From the NCBI GenBank assembly GCA_040878345.1, contig JBBDML010000025.1:1-16397 (forward strand): DNA of 16,397 bases, in the 5' to 3' direction. Position numbers and translations under genes: made by a program. Source of the DNA: ZC4RG35 sp040878345 (GTDB lineage Bacteria; Actinomycetota; Acidimicrobiia; Spongiisociales; ZC4RG35). Positions 14,663 through 16,397 of this stretch are shown here, piece after piece (within the stretch, counting starts at the first letter, position 1; the number at the start of each line of letters is the position of its first letter). The notes under the pieces were generated by a model. It was not told where the DNA came from. It searched no databases and worked only from the letters and a program-made list of their open reading frames with translations.

Positions 14663-14709
14663 TTCTGTGCGGATTCGCGCGAACCCCTCCGTCACAGATC
14701 CGCACAGAA
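14663..14709. repeat. 47-bp palindromic element, single copy
   Basis: Perfect inverted arms TTCTGTGCGGAT and ATCCGCACAGAA enclose a 23-base centre. The left arm runs into a second palindrome, TTCGCGCGAA. It lies between divergent gene starts (14599 and 14747), so it cannot be a terminator for either. One base in the centre (GTCACAG against GCCACAG) differs from the copy at 16313-16359. Confidence 0.9.
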
Positions 14710-14746
14710 AGGAAGAGTGCCTCGCAGGTAGCCTGCCGGGACCGCC

Positions 14747-15217
14747 ATGGCCCCCTACTGCGTCCCCCCGATCGAGGTCTCCGCGCTGATTCCCGCACCT
14801 CCCGAGACGGTGCTGGCCTTCGTCGCCGACACCCGGAACGACCCGTTGTGGTGCTCCAATGTGGAGACGGTGGAGATGCTGACCTCTGAGCCGGTGGGGG
14901 TGGGGTCTAAGTTCCGGTTCCACCAGCATCTGGACCGCCCCGGGGGCAAACGGCTCCAATTCGACGTCGACGTCGAGATCACCGCCCTCGATGATCGCTC
15001 GGTGACCTGGCGGGTCGATGACCGTTTCCAGGAACGTGTCATCACCATCACCGTCACCCCTACCACTGGTGGCTCCATGGTCACCCAAACCACCAGGGCC
15101 TGGTTCAAACGGTCCCCGGGGATGACCCGCTGGGTCTATCCGATCTTGGCCCGGCGCATCTTCAAAGTCCAACTCGCCAGGCTGGCCGACATCTATGCCG
15201 GGACCGGTGCGGTTTGA
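14747..15217 (+). CDS. SRPBCC-fold (polyketide cyclase/dehydrase-like) protein
   Basis: A 156-residue soluble protein of START/SRPBCC type. It opens with the usual strand and helix (VSALIPAPPETVLAFVADTRNDPLW), then long alternating strands with VGVGSKFRFHQH, LQFDVDVEITALDDRSVTW and GGSMVTQTTRAW, and closes with the helix PILARRIFKVQLARLADIY. Such proteins bind hydrophobic ligands in a helix-grip pocket; no catalytic residue can be assigned. There is no clear ribosome site; a TAGCCT at 14729-14734 could be a -10, giving a very short leader. Its 3' neighbour, an amidohydrolase 51 bases on, may be co-transcribed. Confidence 0.8.
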   Translation: MAPYCVPPIEVSALIPAPPETVLAFVADTRNDPLWCSNVETVEMLTSEPVGVGSKFRFHQHLDRPGGKRLQFDVDVEITALDDRSVTWRVDDRFQERVITITVTPTTGGSMVTQTTRAWFKRSPGMTRWVYPILARRIFKVQLARLADIYAGTGAV

Positions 15218-15268
15218 TCTGGACCGTCGCCGGCCAACCCTGACAACGCACCCGATGGGGAGGAAGCC

Positions 15269-16261
15269 ATGACCGGGATCATCGACCTGCACACCCACCA
15301 CTACACCGACGCCTATCTGAAGGCGGTGGAGGAGGCCCCGACCACCACGGTGTACCGGCGCGAGGCCGACGGTCGCTTCGTCTGCAGCTGGCGGGGAGGG
15401 GTGGCGCTCACCGTGCCCCAGCCCCAACCCGATATCGAGCAACGTCTCGAGATGATGGACCAGGCCGGGATCCAGACCCAGGTGCTCTCGGTGCCTTCCC
15501 CCAGCACCTATTTCCTCCCGCCTCAGGCTTCGGAGACTCTTTCCCGCACCGTCAACGAGGACCTCGCCGAGATCAGTCGTCACCACCCGGACCGATTCCG
15601 CGCCCTTGCCGCCTTGCCGATGCACGACACCACCCGAGCCCTCGCCGTCCTCGATCATGCCTTGGACCAACTGGAGATGTCCGGGATCATGATCTCAACC
15701 AACGTGTCGGGAACCCCCCTAGACGATCCGGGTTTCGAGCCGTTTTGGGAGGCGGCCGATGAGCGTCGACTCCTGATCTACGTGCACCCGACCGTCCCCG
15801 ACGCCGCCCACCTCGACAGCTATGCCCTCGCCATCGCGGTCGGCTTCCTCTCAGATACCACCCTGGCCCTGGCGAGGCTCTCATACTCGGGGGTGTTCGA
15901 GCGGTACCCGAGGATTCGCTGGGTCTTCTCACATCTCGGAGGGACACTGCCGTTCCTGCTCCCCCGTCTCGACAACTACTACCGGCAGTTCCCCGAGTGC
16001 CGGGAGAAGGCGCCACGGCCCCCCACCGAGTACATGAGGAAGCTCATCTTCGACACCGCCAGCAGCCATCGCCCGGCGATCCGGTGTGCCGTCGACACGT
16101 TGGGTCTCGACCGGCTGGCCTTTGGCAGCGATTACCCCCATGTCCCGGGTGGTGTGGGGCCGTATCTGGAAGCGTTGTCCGAGACCGGTGCCAGCGGGGC
16201 GGAGCTGGAAGAGCTGGTCTCAGGGCGGGCAGTTCGGCTCCTGGCCGGTGAGGCCATCTGA
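15269..16261 (+). CDS. Amidohydrolase of the ACMSD-like decarboxylase/hydrolase family
   Basis: A 330-residue TIM-barrel amidohydrolase_2 protein. The metal-site residues are all visible: H8xH10 in DLHTHHY, H173 in YVHPT, H222 in FSHLGG and D288 in GSDYPH. The length and the LAALPMHDTTRAL and GSDYPHVPGG motifs fit relatives of 2-amino-3-carboxymuconate semialdehyde decarboxylase, which carry out Zn-dependent decarboxylation or hydrolysis of aromatic-derived acids. The substrate here is unknown. GGAGGAAG ends a few bases before the ATG. It follows the SRPBCC gene on the same strand and is followed by palindromic repeats. Family confident, reaction not. Confidence 0.85.
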   Translation: MTGIIDLHTHHYTDAYLKAVEEAPTTTVYRREADGRFVCSWRGGVALTVPQPQPDIEQRLEMMDQAGIQTQVLSVPSPSTYFLPPQASETLSRTVNEDLAEISRHHPDRFRALAALPMHDTTRALAVLDHALDQLEMSGIMISTNVSGTPLDDPGFEPFWEAADERRLLIYVHPTVPDAAHLDSYALAIAVGFLSDTTLALARLSYSGVFERYPRIRWVFSHLGGTLPFLLPRLDNYYRQFPECREKAPRPPTEYMRKLIFDTASSHRPAIRCAVDTLGLDRLAFGSDYPHVPGGVGPYLEALSETGASGAELEELVSGRAVRLLAGEAI

Positions 16262-16271
16262 GGAGTGTGTG

Positions 16272-16397
16272 ACCCCTCCGCCACAGATCCGCACAGAAGA
16301 CAAGACCCACCGTTCTGTGCGGATTCGCGCGAACCCCTCCGCCACAGATCCGCACAGAAAGACAAGACCCACCGTTCTGTGCGGATTCGCGCGAACC
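16272..16397. repeat. Tandem array of the 47-bp palindromic element, period 62
   Basis: From left: a half copy lacking its left arm (16272-16298), a 14-base spacer, a full copy (16313-16359), a 15-base spacer AGACAAGACCCACCG, and a copy cut by the window end (16375-16397). The spacers are nearly identical (14 against 15 bases), so the repeating unit is element plus spacer, 62 bases. The array continues outside the window. It begins 11 bases after the amidohydrolase stop. Confidence 0.92.

Noticed and set aside
14660..15670. Minus-strand open frame (336 codons) over the SRPBCC and amidohydrolase genes
   Set aside because: It crosses two well-recognised plus-strand genes, and its start region is shaped by them. 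Composition is Gly/His/Asp-rich with no domain.
16272..16397. CRISPR array
   Set aside because: The spacers are the same sequence each time and only 14-15 bases long, and no cas gene is present.

Overview
The window looks like a chromosomal stretch of a GC-rich actinobacterium. The signs are a complete 'conservon'-type operon (sensor-kinase-like protein, roadblock/LC7, DUF742, small GTPase), several lipoproteins with Thr-rich or Pro/Glu-rich linkers, heavy use of GTG and TTG starts, and genes that begin at or almost at the predicted transcription start. An Acidimicrobiia-like lineage is my best guess, but this is inference; no rRNA or taxonomic marker is present.

Layout. 80-331: small DUF4242 (nickel-binding-like) protein. 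628-1294 (minus): vapBC toxin-antitoxin pair with a perfect operator palindrome touching the vapB start. 1429-1907 (minus): lipoprotein gene split by an apparent one-base frameshift. 1977-5795 (minus): five tightly packed genes, namely the four classic conservon members plus a soluble GHKL ATPase that resembles the catalytic half of the kinase. 5892-6488 (minus): Doc/Fic toxin with a ribbon-helix-helix-like antitoxin. 6789-10675 (plus): polyamine-type ABC importer in the order potD-potB-potC-potA, with a 19-codon mini-ORF bridging potD and potB. 10801-12918 (plus): large lipoprotein with a gluzincin-like HExxH...E site and a beta-rich tail. 12943-13462 (minus): mazF-type toxin and antitoxin. 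13526-14599 (minus): Thr-rich lipoprotein carrying a Vgb-like beta-propeller. 14747-15217 and 15269-16261 (plus): SRPBCC-fold protein and an ACMSD-like amidohydrolase.

How the parts work together. The minus-strand block 5795-1977 is one overlapping operon. It should place a membrane ATPase/kinase-like sensor beside a GTPase switch and its roadblock partner. The kinase gene and the downstream lipoprotein gene share an unusual bipartite upstream element (GCCTCGCCCGAG, 30 nt, ATCTAACG) at identical spacing, which suggests common regulation. The pot genes form a coupled operon for import of spermidine, putrescine or a similar cation. Three toxin-antitoxin pairs within about 13 kb each have a palindrome over the -10 region and an ATG only 7-9 nt downstream of it, so their mRNAs are probably leaderless.

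Repeats. A 47-bp element with perfect 12-bp inverted arms occurs once in the divergent spacer at 14663-14709. It recurs as a 62-bp-period tandem array that runs off the right edge (16272-16397). I see no tRNA, rRNA, CRISPR array, insertion sequence or clear intrinsic terminator.
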